64,000 nt of DNA from Gottfriedia endophytica (lineage in GTDB: Bacteria; Bacillota; Bacilli; Bacillales; Bacillaceae_G), in the NCBI RefSeq assembly GCF_017814275.1, contig NZ_JAGIYQ010000012.1, positions 1 through 64,000 on the forward strand, given 5' to 3'. Made by a program: the position numbers and the translations under genes. How positions within the stretch are numbered: position 1 is the first letter of the stretch; the number at the start of each line of letters is the position of its first letter. The notes beneath the pieces were generated by a model. The model ran no database searches, was not told the origin of the DNA, and saw only the letters and a list, made by a program, of their open reading frames with translations. Of the stretch, positions 47,819-57,034 are shown piece by piece.

Positions 47819-48265
47819 TTAAGAATATTGAAATAACCTTTGAACGTTTTCAGCAAATTCTTCAGATGTTTTAGTAATGGTTCCTTTCATCAAAACTTTC
47901 CCAAGTGATGCTAGCTTACCTGTTAAGTGTATATCCATCTCATAATCTACTAATGTTTCATTATTCTCAATTTCTAGTAAATTTACAGTCAATTTATTTT
48001 GAAACAATCCAAAACCAATTGATTTCCCGTTCATTTCTACAATGATTCTTTCTTTATCTATTGCTTTTAAAAGTTCACCTCTAGTTTTAAATGTGATCGT
48101 CATAAATTGAATTTTAACATCTATCACAGAATCATATTTTGTTGGACTAATCATAAAAATTTCTTTACAACCCGGAACACATTCAGCTATTTTTTCAGCA
48201 TCCATAAAAAAATTCCACACATCATCTTTTTTGGCGTTAATGGTAAATTGGTTATTTATTTTCAT
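47819..48265 (-). CDS. SRPBCC-fold protein, CoxG family
   Basis: START-like protein of 148 aa. MKINNQFTINAKKDDVWNFFMDAEKIAECVPGCKEI is the typical start of CO-dehydrogenase-subunit-G-like proteins, and GKLASLGKVLMKGTITKTSEEFAENVQ their end. No CO dehydrogenase genes are near, so it is a stand-alone member that probably binds a hydrophobic ligand or membrane. Function unknown. Monocistronic. Confidence 0.75.
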   Translation of the reverse strand: MKINNQFTINAKKDDVWNFFMDAEKIAECVPGCKEIFMISPTKYDSVIDVKIQFMTITFKTRGELLKAIDKERIIVEMNGKSIGFGLFQNKLTVNLLEIENNETLVDYEMDIHLTGKLASLGKVLMKGTITKTSEEFAENVQRLFQYS

Positions 48266-48348
48266 ATATTTTCACCTGTCCTTTAATTTCTAAGATTTTT
48301 TGTAAACTATCCATATAGTAAATAATTATATTTTTGATTTGAATAATT

Positions 48349-48378
48349 AAGAACGCGAGGCTTTTAACCCGCGTTCTT
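48349..48378 (-). terminator. Hairpin after the CorA-like gene
   Basis: AAGAACGCG pairs with CGCGTTCTT. The U-tract is weak on the minus strand (AATTATTC) and slightly better on the plus strand. Confidence 0.6.
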
Positions 48379-48393
48379 CTTTTAGTTAAGTCT

Positions 48394-49866
48394 TCACTTT
48401 TCTTTTGTTGAAGAAAGGACAGTTTGATGAAACCATTTTTTCCTATTTTTCCGATCTACAATCCATTGGTATATACTTTGTATTCCTAGTCCAAGCGAAA
48501 TAATTACCCCAGTACAAGCCACAAAAAGAGCTAAATACTCTAAAGGGTTGTATGATAACATATGCTTCCATTTAATTTTTCCAATAAAATCACTTGTAAC
48601 AAGATTCATGCCGAACATTTGCCCAATGACAGAATAAAGCGTCAATACTAACAATAATAGGCTATCTTTTTTGGCGTTCGTATTTTCTTGGTACTTTATT
48701 AAGCTATGTAGAGTTTGTTTTGCATCAGAATATAATAATTCAATGTTGAAGCTTTTCCTTAAGTGTTCAAAAATATCTCTTCCCTGGGACTGCGAAGCTA
48801 ATTCTAAAAAGAAGTAATTAGCCGTAAATGCATTGATTGAATAAATCAATTTTTCTATTTCTTTTTTATCTCGTTCTAAATTTAACTCGGAATATTCATA
48901 CGCCATTTTTAATAGGACTATTTTATGAAAAAAATTTAGGATTACCCCATAATACAATTCACCATATATTTGGCTTGCTAGAATAGACGTCATTTTACTG
49001 TTCTCATTTGTAATACAAGTAAAACTATGTTCCTCCATTGAAAAATACGTATCTGGTGCCCATCGAAAAAAACCGTGTTCTTCTAGATATTTCGAAATAT
49101 AAGAAAGGTTGTTAGCACTAATAAACGGCTTACCATCAAGAGTTAAACCTGAAAAACTGCCAGAACGATAAACATCTGCTAAATCGATTGTTTCATTTTC
49201 ACTTAATGAGATTAAAGATTGTACATACATCCTTTCATCTTCAAAAAAAGGAAATCTTTCGAAATATGCATTTTTAATATTCTTCTTTTCAAAGAATTCT
49301 GTCATTCCATCAAACAATTTATGAAAGATAAAATTTTTTACTTGATGATAAATTTCTCCGTCACATTCAATATTTGTCTTACTATCCCTTTCCTTTTTCG
49401 GTTCAAGCACACGGAAGCAAGATGCAAACTCTATTGCGTCTGATAATGATAAATCCTTTGCTTTTTTTATCTCAGTTCGAATTGTTAAAAAACCAAGCTC
49501 ATAAGGACATAATAATACATCAATCGAATGAACCTGAAAGGGAATACGCACAAAATCTGTTGTTAAGTAAGCATTTATATTAAGAGCTTTTGAGTATCTT
49601 TGGAAGCCTTTTTGATGTTCAGTAAACGGAAATAGAATTTGGTTCGTAAACGGGAGAAAATAAGCTTCCATTTCTCGATGAGAGACACCGTAATCTCCAT
49701 AAAATGCATCTTCATACTCCAAGTGATCTAGTTTAAAATGTTTAAATTGCTGTTCTAATAAAAAAGGAAATATTTTTTGTTCTATTCCTTCTTTAAATGA
49801 AAATGGAAAAATGAATTGGAAAATAGCTACTTCGACACTTTTTTCTTTAAATTCGATCCGTTGCAT
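48394..49866 (-). CDS. Unknown membrane protein with CorA-like C-terminus (GMN motif)
   Basis: 490 aa, not recognised by name. A large soluble N-terminal part (1-400) ends in long helices (about 330-400). TM1 follows (402-418, LLLLVLTLYSVIGQMF), running directly into GMN at 419-421, then a short loop, TM2 (443-463) and a basic tail (DRKNRKKW). That order is the CorA magnesium-transporter plan, whose signature is YGMNF at the end of TM1. The N-terminal domain shows no obvious CorA similarity. It may be a distant CorA relative or a lineage-specific protein with chance resemblance. Monocistronic. Confidence 0.6.
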   Translation of the reverse strand: MQRIEFKEKSVEVAIFQFIFPFSFKEGIEQKIFPFLLEQQFKHFKLDHLEYEDAFYGDYGVSHREMEAYFLPFTNQILFPFTEHQKGFQRYSKALNINAYLTTDFVRIPFQVHSIDVLLCPYELGFLTIRTEIKKAKDLSLSDAIEFASCFRVLEPKKERDSKTNIECDGEIYHQVKNFIFHKLFDGMTEFFEKKNIKNAYFERFPFFEDERMYVQSLISLSENETIDLADVYRSGSFSGLTLDGKPFISANNLSYISKYLEEHGFFRWAPDTYFSMEEHSFTCITNENSKMTSILASQIYGELYYGVILNFFHKIVLLKMAYEYSELNLERDKKEIEKLIYSINAFTANYFFLELASQSQGRDIFEHLRKSFNIELLYSDAKQTLHSLIKYQENTNAKKDSLLLLVLTLYSVIGQMFGMNLVTSDFIGKIKWKHMLSYNPLEYLALFVACTGVIISLGLGIQSIYQWIVDRKNRKKWFHQTVLSSTKEK

Positions 49867-50077
49867 TTAGTTTTCCTTTCATTAAATAGAGATATCTAAA
49901 AACAAGATACCCGAATCTTTTTCTATTTAACCCAAAATTACTATACATATTGAGAAAAGTCCTAAAATAAACACTTCACTAAAGAGAAAATTTAAACGCA
50001 TGAACATCAAATAGTGTGAATCAATTAAATGTAAATGGTTAAAGTAAAAAGTAGATAAAACTTAAGGAGGAAAATCA

Positions 50078-50209
50078 ATGGAAGATACTCATGAATTTGT
50101 AGAAAAATTACACGAAAGACAGGAGAAAGATGAAAGAAATAAAGAACGTCAGGCTACTAATAACGACGGCAAAAAATTACCTACAAAACAACACGGAACG
50201 AACAAATAA
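50078..50209 (+). CDS. DUF4023 family small protein
   Basis: A 43-aa protein, MEDTHEFVEKLHERQEKDER then NKERQATNNDGKKLPTKQHG TNK. A perfect AGGAGG lies 7 nt before the ATG and a bidirectional terminator follows. It is highly charged and hydrophilic with no TM. I recognise the pattern (M..THEFVEKLHE.Q, KLP.KQHG) as DUF4023, found across Bacillus; its function is unknown. It is one of the few plus-strand genes and stands alone. Confidence 0.8.
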   Translation: MEDTHEFVEKLHERQEKDERNKERQATNNDGKKLPTKQHGTNK

Positions 50210-50251
50210 GATTAAAATGTAAAAATCAGAACATGTTTGACTATGTTAGAA

Positions 50252-50277
50252 AAGCCATGATTTTTTTATCATGGCTT
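50252..50277. terminator. Bidirectional terminator (DUF4023 / GNAT)
   Basis: AAGCCATGAT pairs with ATCATGGCTT around TTTTTT; it separates two convergent genes. Confidence 0.8.
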
Positions 50278-50322
50278 AAATATTATTTTATTGAATGCCA
50301 GAAAGCTACTAATTAAGTAAAT

Positions 50323-50829
50323 TTAATTTACTTTTAGTTCATAATATCTTCCATTCATTTGTGTGTCATCGAACCATTTTTCTTCTAAAAATGTAAAATT
50401 TAATTTTTCAAGAATTTTCAATGATCCGATATTCTCGATTGCTGCACCTGCAATAATCTTTTTAGGCTTAAGTTTATCTATTCCATAATCTAACACAGTA
50501 CTTGCTGCTTCAGATGCATATCCCTTCCCCCATGTATCCTCTCTAAAATGATACATGAATTCAAAAACATCCTTTTCCTGTGTTTTTTGAAAACCACAGA
50601 CACCTACTATATCTTTATTTTCTTTCAGCTCAATCGGAAACATAATCGAATAATCATTTTCCTCTTGAAATCTTATATAAGAATTCACTACATTTTTTAT
50701 TAATTCATCAGTCATTGCCCCAGCACAATACTTCATTGTAGCAGTATTTCCCCAAATTTTTGCTACCTTTTCACTATCTTCTTGTTTCCAATACCTCATA
50801 ATTAATCGCTCGGTTTGAAGAACAGACAT
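50323..50829 (-). CDS. GNAT acetyltransferase (RimJ/RimL-like)
   Basis: Acetyl-CoA-dependent N-acetyltransferase of 168 aa. It begins LQTERLIMRYWKQEDSEKV, typical of the RimJ/RimL group. The acetyl-CoA loop is WGKGYASEAASTVLDYGI near 110, followed by NIGSLKILEKLNFTF. The substrate (ribosomal protein, antibiotic or amino acid) is not predictable. Monocistronic; AGGAGG start. Confidence 0.85.
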   Translation of the reverse strand: MSVLQTERLIMRYWKQEDSEKVAKIWGNTATMKYCAGAMTDELIKNVVNSYIRFQEENDYSIMFPIELKENKDIVGVCGFQKTQEKDVFEFMYHFREDTWGKGYASEAASTVLDYGIDKLKPKKIIAGAAIENIGSLKILEKLNFTFLEEKWFDDTQMNGRYYELKVN

Positions 50830-50961
50830 GCTATTTCCTCCTGAAAAATATATTATTTACTGTATTATTCTCCAGGTGGAAATTAGATCCCTTTATTCGT
50901 CATAAATATAAGCTATATAAAATCATAAAAAAGACTGTGCCTTTACTTCCAAATAAAAAAA

Positions 50962-50990
50962 GGTTAATACTCAGATTCTCGAGTATTACC
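50962..50990 (-). terminator. Terminator of 5'-3' exonuclease gene
   Basis: GGTAATACTC pairs with GAGTATTAACC on the minus strand, followed by TTTTTTTATTT. Confidence 0.8.
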
Positions 50991-51008
50991 CCTTCATAAA
51001 TTCAAACT

Positions 51009-51872
51009 TTAATTGATCATTTTTTCCAGACCTTTAAATTCAAGTTCTTCAAACATTTTTAAAACTTTAAGCTTATCAATTATTACTTCTGAATGATCTA
51101 TGTTGTATTCCAAAGGTACATCACAATTAATTCCTGCTAATTTTTGCGAAATCTCTAACATTTCAAGATCATTTTCAATTTTTGTTTTAATTCCTTTTGA
51201 GACAGAATCTAAATTCTCTAAAATTCCTTCAATTGTATTGTATTCTTTTATCAGCTTAAGAGCAGTCTTTTCTCCGATACCTTTTACTCCACTGTAATTA
51301 TCACTTGAATCACCCATTAATGCTTTTACGTCAATAAATTGATTAGGTGAAATACCATAAGCCTCAACAAATCTTTCATTTGTATAGATATCATAATTTC
51401 CAATACCTTTACTTAAGATTGCAACATTTGTTTTCTCATTTATTAGTTGTAAAATGTCTTTGTCACCCGTAACAATCGTAATGTTAAATTCGTTGTGGTA
51501 ATCTTTAACAATTGTTCCAATGCAGTCGTCTGCTTCATATCCTTTTAGGCCAATATTTGGAATATCAAATGATTCAACTACATCTTTTACTAAACTAAAT
51601 TGTGGAACTAATTCAATTGGAGCCTCAGGTCTATTCCCTTTATAATCTGAAAAAATTTCTGATCGATATGTTGCTGATCCCATATCCCAACAACAAATAA
51701 TATGAGATGGATTAAATGAATTCTTTGCTGTTAATAAATGTTTTACAAACCCGTGAATTGCATTTGTAGGGATCCCTTTACTATTTATCATAAAGTAATT
51801 ATTAATTGCAGTAGCATAAAACGACCTAAATAATAGAGCCATTCCATCAACTATCATAAGTTCTTTTTTCAT
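51009..51872 (-). CDS. 5'-3' exonuclease (YpcP-like, FEN/Pol I N-domain)
   Basis: Stand-alone flap/5' nuclease of 287 aa, homologous to the N-terminal domain of DNA polymerase I. Metal-binding acids are visible in VDGMALLFRSF, GYEADDCIGTIV, VTGDKDILQLI and MGDSSDNYSGVKGIGEKTALKL (helix-hairpin-helix after it). It removes RNA primers or flaps and is partly redundant with PolA. B. subtilis YpcP is of similar size. Monocistronic. Confidence 0.9.
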   Translation of the reverse strand: MKKELMIVDGMALLFRSFYATAINNYFMINSKGIPTNAIHGFVKHLLTAKNSFNPSHIICCWDMGSATYRSEIFSDYKGNRPEAPIELVPQFSLVKDVVESFDIPNIGLKGYEADDCIGTIVKDYHNEFNITIVTGDKDILQLINEKTNVAILSKGIGNYDIYTNERFVEAYGISPNQFIDVKALMGDSSDNYSGVKGIGEKTALKLIKEYNTIEGILENLDSVSKGIKTKIENDLEMLEISQKLAGINCDVPLEYNIDHSEVIIDKLKVLKMFEELEFKGLEKMIN

Positions 51873-52085
51873 AACATACCTCTTCTATCTTTTTCTATTT
51901 TATTCTCATATTTTATCATTTAACTTTACTTTATGTCTTAATTGAACGATTACCATTATATACGATTTCTTTCTATCACACTAGCTACCTTATTTAATAA
52001 TTTAAGTTTTTACTCCATTGTTGATATTTACGATAATCCCAACCCTTTTCACTGAGTGTCTCGTTAAACCGTTTTTCATAAGGAG

Positions 52086-52308
52086 TGTCTACGTTCGTAG
52101 ACATTGTTGCAATTACAGTATGTGTAAGTTGATTTCCACTCCAGGATGCTCGCTTTCCTAGGGGCGTGAGCTGAGCCTCCTCGTCGCATACGCTCCTGTG
52201 GGGTCTCAGCCTTCACACATTTCCCACAGGAGTCGAGCACCCTTCCGTTCCAATCAACTTCTGTCTTTTAAATTATATAACCAAAAAACAACAATTAAAA
52301 AAAGAGCC
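52086..52308 (+). repeat. Interspersed repeat family A, copy A7
   Basis: Full copy, nearly identical in the centre to A6 (TAGGGGCGTGAGCTGAGCCT, CGCATACGCTCCTGTGGGGT). The left end is slightly changed (GTTCGTAGACATTGTTGC). It lies in the 51873-52318 gap with no gene; 51873-52085 is AT-rich and holds the exonuclease promoter. Confidence 0.85.
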
Positions 52309-52318
52309 AAAAAATAAA

Positions 52319-52342
52319 ACCGTAGGATTTTGCTCCTACGGT
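52319..52342 (-). terminator. Terminator of YitT-family gene
   Basis: ACCGTAGGA pairs with TCCTACGGT; the minus strand continues TTTATTTTTTGG. Confidence 0.85.
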
Positions 52343-52355
52343 AATAGTTTGAATC

Positions 52356-53249
52356 TTATATACGTTTAAAACGGCCAACAACTTCAACCGTTTCGGTTAT
52401 ATTTATAAATGCATGAGCGTCAACTTGACGAACAAGTCGTTTCACTTCACTTAATTCGTACCGTGTAATAACTGTATAAATTACTTTCTTTTCATGATCA
52501 GTATAAGCACCTACAGCATCAATCATTGTTACTCCACGAATACATTTATTTAACAAGGCTTTTTTAACTTCTACGCCTTTTTCAGTCACAATCATTACGG
52601 TTAATTTAATGTGTTTCGTATGAATTCCATCGATTGTTTTACTCACAACAAATCGACTTATAAAAGTATATAGTGTGATATTCCAGCCAAAAATAAAACC
52701 AGCAAAAACAAGCAGTAAGGCATTGAAAACAAAAATAATTGCTCCAATCGACACATCTTTTTTCTTTGCGATCATTAAGCCGACAATGTCAAATCCTCCT
52801 GTAGAAGCAGCAAACCTAAATACAATACCTGTGGCTGCTCCACACAGCAATCCTCCAAATACGGAAGACAATAAAATATCACTTGAAAGCTGTTTTACAG
52901 GAATAAGATTCATCGCAAGTGATGATGTTGCAATAAAATAAGTTGTTAAAAAGGTTATTTTTTTCCCTAAACTACGGTAACTCAAAATTAATAAAGGAAG
53001 GTTTAAAAGAAAAATTAAAATCCCAATATTATAATGAGTCAAATAACCGATAATCATTCCAATTCCTGCAAATCCACCGCTAATCATATTGTGTGGAATA
53101 AAAAACATATTCATGGAAATGGCATACAAAATAGATGCAACCAAGATTACAATCAGTTGCATAATTAATTCTGCATTGCGAGTTTTAAAGAATGAAAAAT
53201 TTAGTAAGGGTGTTTCGGGAACGTAGTCTGCGTCACCTAGTTTAGACAT
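52356..53249 (-). CDS. YitT family membrane protein (DUF161/DUF2179)
   Basis: 297 aa with five or six TM helices (first at about 29-48; MISGGFAGIGMIIGYL and FAASTGGFDIVGLMIAKK are the family glycine-rich motifs). A C-terminal soluble DUF2179 domain runs from about 215 to 297 (GVTMIDAVGAYTDHEKKVIYTVITRYELSEVKRLV), resembling small regulatory domains. Paralogues are numerous in Bacillus; their function is not established. Monocistronic. Confidence 0.85.
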   Translation of the reverse strand: MSKLGDADYVPETPLLNFSFFKTRNAELIMQLIVILVASILYAISMNMFFIPHNMISGGFAGIGMIIGYLTHYNIGILIFLLNLPLLILSYRSLGKKITFLTTYFIATSSLAMNLIPVKQLSSDILLSSVFGGLLCGAATGIVFRFAASTGGFDIVGLMIAKKKDVSIGAIIFVFNALLLVFAGFIFGWNITLYTFISRFVVSKTIDGIHTKHIKLTVMIVTEKGVEVKKALLNKCIRGVTMIDAVGAYTDHEKKVIYTVITRYELSEVKRLVRQVDAHAFINITETVEVVGRFKRI

Positions 53250-53360
53250 ATTACAAGGTCAACTCCAAATTTCTATTTAATTTCTTAATTTTATAAGAAG
53301 AGAATAAAACTTTTTTTAGTGCATGACAACTACTTTTCTTAAATACAGAATTTTAAAATA

Positions 53361-53374
53361 ATAAAACGTTTTCA
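53361..53374. promoter_or_regulatory. Weak cre-like site upstream of YitT-family gene
   Basis: ATAAAACGTTTTCA (reverse TGAAAACGTTTTAT) matches cre at 12 of 14 and lies 112 bp upstream of the start. In such AT-rich DNA a chance match is possible. Confidence 0.3.
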
Positions 53375-53418
53375 GCATCTGCAATAATTTAATATTATTT
53401 TTAAAAATCGCAACCTGA

Positions 53419-54689
53419 TTAGCTCATAGAAACATCTTTTACTTCCTCTAGAATTGACATTTGCCTTTTATATTTTAAGAAAATTAATGAAATTAAGCCT
53501 AGAATAATAAACAAACCACTTGCTCCAATAAAAATACTTCCCAGACCAAACAAATTTCCTATAAATGCTCCTATAATCGGTGCTAGCAAACTAGCGATAC
53601 TTTGAACTGCAGTCGAAAAAGCAGACATCCTTCCCATCATATGCTGAGGTGTTTCTATTTGAAGAATATATCCCAAAGGAATAAATAATGCAGTACCAAT
53701 ACATCCAATGACAAAAAACATAACCATCCAAAAAAATAAATTTTCTTTAGCAAAACCATAGCAGCCAAAACCTACTACAAGTAAAAGAAAACCAGATATT
53801 ATCCTCCCGAAAGTCATGTAAAGTAGAGGATTTTTTTTCCATCGACTAAACACTCCACTTAGGATTGACCCGATAACAGATCCAGCCCCTAAAGAGCTAC
53901 TTATTAAACCATACCCTGTTTTATCTAAACCTAAATTTTGAGACAAAGGGGCAAAAAAACTATCATATAAGTAAATAATAAACATTGATATTGATACCAT
54001 TGTTATTGCTGAAAACAACAAATAGCTTGATTTAATGAATAAAAAACCAGCTTTAAATTCCTTCCAATAGGAATTTTTATTATTCTCATTACTTCTTATC
54101 TCTTCATCTATTAATTTAGGAAACTTAATCATAAATAAAAGAGATACAAAGAAAAAGAGACATTCAATTACAAAGATTGTTTCGAGTTTTACGATTGTAA
54201 GCAGGGTACCTCCAACTGCAGGTGCCCCAATTTTGGTCGCATTTAATACCATTTGGCTTAAAGAAGATGCTTCTGCAAGAAATTCTTTTGGTACAACTTC
54301 ATGAATAATTCCTTGGCGTGCAGGACCAAAAGCTGATGATAAAGCTGATTTTATAAAAATGATAATTAGTAGATTCCAATAATGAGGTGAAACAAAAAAA
54401 GTGCAACGAATAAAATACGTAAAAAAGTGGTAGCTCTCATCACTTGAACATATGACCACCGATCAATCCAAACAGATGCAAATGGTCCAATAAGTATATA
54501 AGGTAAAAACATACTAGTTACTGCTACAGCATTTGCCCTAAGATCTAAACCCCATTGAAAAGAGATTAGAGCGTTAATGGCTAATAAATCTAACCAAACC
54601 CCAAAATTTGAAAAGATATCTACATAAAATAATTTACGGAAACCACTTATTTGTAATGGTTTAAATGCATCAATCTTCATTTCCTTCAT
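53419..54689 (-). pseudogene. MFS transporter with frameshift (MFS_3 type)
   Basis: Two overlapping frames make one major-facilitator exporter of about 410 aa. The first 107 aa (from 54689, SGFRKLFYVDIFSNFGVWLDLLA) carry TM1-TM3. The second frame continues from about 54400 with LLIIIFIKSALSSAFGPARQGIIHEVVPKEFLAEAS through nine more helices to 53419. The join is at a run of seven T (minus strand; plus 54394-54400), where one base gained or lost restores the reading frame. It may be a true mutation, a phase-variable tract or a sequencing error. The regulator and hydrolase upstream suggest that it exports a toxic compound. Confidence 0.8.
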
Positions 54690-54750
54690 CCTATCTTACC
54701 GTATTGTTTGAACGGTAGATTTAGGATATCAGGTAAATGTCAGAGGAATA

Positions 54751-55890
54751 TCAGAGAAACTGATTTATTATTTTTTCCAGACTAACAGTTAAAGAAGAAA
54801 AATTATATTTAGTAGAAAAAAGTAGCCATTTCTTTTTGTATTTCTCAGGAACTTTTATATCCAAGAAATTACCTATAACTAATATGTCTTTAATTCCAGC
54901 TATTTCATTAGGTATATACTTCGAATTGGATAAGGTCTCAAGGCCTTTATCAATAAAGAAAATCCCTTCTTTTAAATTTTTCAAATAAAGTTCACCAAGG
55001 CCTTTCAAAATGTAAAGCGTTCCTTTTTCCCTTAAAAAAGGATATTTTTCATATAACATTTCTGCATGTTGACTATTTTTTCTAAACTGAATACTGTCTT
55101 TAGTATATAAATTTAATTTTAATTCTTGATTCATAACATAAACTAGTAAACTAGGATCAATTAATTTTTCATCAATCATTGATTTAGCATGATTTATTTT
55201 TATTAATGCGTTTTCGAAATTACCACTATTCAATTCAATACCAATAATCCCAAACTTTTCTAATTCAAGTTGTAATTCTAATGGTAATCTTTTCGATTTT
55301 ACTACATGATTAAAAATTAACTGCGTTTTATCCATATCAAACTGAATTAAGGAATAAATATGTAAGATATAAAACATTTTTTCAGAAATTGAATGATTAG
55401 AATCTGTAATGAACCATTCAAATTCTCCTTGAACATAATGAAGATAAATTTCTTTTCTATTTTCGAATGGGATATTTAAATATTCATGGTTTAACATGAC
55501 TGTTTTTAAACCTGTTCCCTGTCCATATTGCACATATTTTTGAAATAACCTGTTCATTGTTTCAATAAACTCTTTATCGTATTGTAAAACATTCACAGAA
55601 TTTTCTTCTTTTTGTATGATTAGACGGTAGCCTATTCCACGGACTGACTCAATTGAAACGTCATCCCAAAGTGATAACTTTTTTCTTAATCTATACACAT
55701 GATCATCAATTGTTCTATCTGTAGGATCAGATAGTGGCCAAACTTTATTCAGTATGGCTTCCCTTGAAAGTGCTTGGTTAACGTTATCAAATAAATATTC
55801 TAATAGTTTAAACTCCTTTGGCAATAAAAGGATCTTTTCACTTTTATATGAAACTGAAAAGTCATTATTATTTAAATGTATTTCTTTCAT
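54751..55890 (-). CDS. Winged-helix regulator with TPR-like C-terminal domain
   Basis: 379 aa from the ATG at 55890, which follows GGAG by 7 nt; the TTG at 55902 overlaps that site. Residues 1-95 are an OmpR/PhoB-type DNA-binding domain (LLPKEFKLLEYLFDNVNQALSREAI, TIDDHVYRLRKKL, SVRGIGYRLI) without a receiver. The rest is all-helical, repeat-like and TPR-like (FENALIKINHAKSM, KGLGELYLKNLKEGIFFIDKGL), as in SARP/BTAD-style or quorum-type regulators. It is located between a hydrolase (26 bp) and an MFS gene (61 bp), probably regulating this operon in response to a bound ligand. Confidence 0.7.
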   Translation of the reverse strand: MKEIHLNNNDFSVSYKSEKILLLPKEFKLLEYLFDNVNQALSREAILNKVWPLSDPTDRTIDDHVYRLRKKLSLWDDVSIESVRGIGYRLIIQKEENSVNVLQYDKEFIETMNRLFQKYVQYGQGTGLKTVMLNHEYLNIPFENRKEIYLHYVQGEFEWFITDSNHSISEKMFYILHIYSLIQFDMDKTQLIFNHVVKSKRLPLELQLELEKFGIIGIELNSGNFENALIKINHAKSMIDEKLIDPSLLVYVMNQELKLNLYTKDSIQFRKNSQHAEMLYEKYPFLREKGTLYILKGLGELYLKNLKEGIFFIDKGLETLSNSKYIPNEIAGIKDILVIGNFLDIKVPEKYKKKWLLFSTKYNFSSLTVSLEKIINQFL

Positions 55891-55916
55891 AAAAGTCTCC
55901 AATGTTCATAATACAT

Positions 55917-56777
55917 TTATATAGAATTAATCGAATTTTTTATATCAAAGAAAAATTGTTTAATTTCAAATGATAGTTCATTACAATGTTCTAACATCAT
56001 TATATGTTGACTACCTGGGATTATTTTTGTTTTGATGAAGGGTAGTTTACTTTTGATTTCTTCAATTACTTTCAACTTCTGTTCCAATTTAGGTTCTTTT
56101 TCGGCTGGTAAAAACAATACTGGACAACTGACATGATTATATAGAGAGAGCATGTCTAAATTACAACCAGCCTCTAAAATTAAAGTTGCAATTTCATTCG
56201 GTTGTTGAAAAGTCCACTTGCCATTATCTAGTTTATATAATGGAATTTCCGAAGCAATTTTTCTGAAATCAATCCAATTTTCTTGAACAAATCTAATAAA
56301 TTCTTCTTTTGACGAATACTCAGGGTAAGGACGATTTAACCTCTCTTCTAATAATTCTTCCTTCGTCTCATCTCTCTCTCCATTAGGACCAACAAGATTT
56401 AATATTCCACCATCTATTAGAGTAAGTGAATGTACCTTATCTGAATAGGTTGAGGCGAAAACTAACCCTACTTCAGCACCTAAGGAATTCCCAATAATAT
56501 GGACAGATTGAATATTTAATTGATTTAAAACTTCATGGATATCATTTGCAAGATTTGACATGTTATATCCTGATTTTGTTTTCTCTGAATTACCATGGCC
56601 ACGAAAATCTACAGCAATCACTCTATAGTTCTCTTTGAAATTTTGAACAAATTCATTCCAAACATATGATGAAATAAAACCTCCTGGATGTAACAATAAT
56701 ACAGTTTCACCAGTTTCTCCAATTTTACTATATTCATACAATGCTAAATTAGCATCATGTATATTGAGTAATTTCAT
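55917..56777 (-). CDS. Alpha/beta hydrolase
   Basis: Alpha/beta-hydrolase-fold enzyme of 286 aa. The oxyanion region is LLLHPGGFISSYVW, then FRGHGNSEK. The nucleophile Ser is in GNSLGAEVG near 97, the acid is probably the Glu/Asp near LPAEKEP, and the His is in GSQHIMMLEH near 260. The closest broad class is esterase/haloperoxidase-like. It heads an operon with the winged-helix/TPR regulator and the frameshifted MFS exporter, suggesting a detoxification or signalling role. Substrate unknown. Confidence 0.8.
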   Translation of the reverse strand: MKLLNIHDANLALYEYSKIGETGETVLLLHPGGFISSYVWNEFVQNFKENYRVIAVDFRGHGNSEKTKSGYNMSNLANDIHEVLNQLNIQSVHIIGNSLGAEVGLVFASTYSDKVHSLTLIDGGILNLVGPNGERDETKEELLEERLNRPYPEYSSKEEFIRFVQENWIDFRKIASEIPLYKLDNGKWTFQQPNEIATLILEAGCNLDMLSLYNHVSCPVLFLPAEKEPKLEQKLKVIEEIKSKLPFIKTKIIPGSQHIMMLEHCNELSFEIKQFFFDIKNSINSI

Positions 56778-56983
56778 AACTAATCTCCCTTTATTTTTAT
56801 CAAAGTTAATATAAATATATAATGTACCGTTTCTATTTTTTTAGGCTTCACAATATAATCTTTTTCTTTATAGTTATTTCGACAAAACTCGAATAAAACC
56901 TCTGGAATTTTAAACCCATAATTTTTCTTTTTGTAAAGTTCTTTAGCACTCGTGTTTAATTAATGCATAGTTTTGTATACAAA

Positions 56984-57032
56984 AAAGAGTCATTACCCTC
57001 AGTCATTTTTGACTTTAGGCTCTGACTCCTTT
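56984..57032 (-). terminator. Terminator of nucleotidase gene
   Basis: On the minus strand AAGGAGTCA pairs with TGACTCTTT, with an inner AGTC/GACT stem, followed by TTTTGTATAC. The minus-strand stop at 57035 is just above it. 56778-56983 holds no gene. Confidence 0.7.
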
Positions 57033-57034
57033 TT

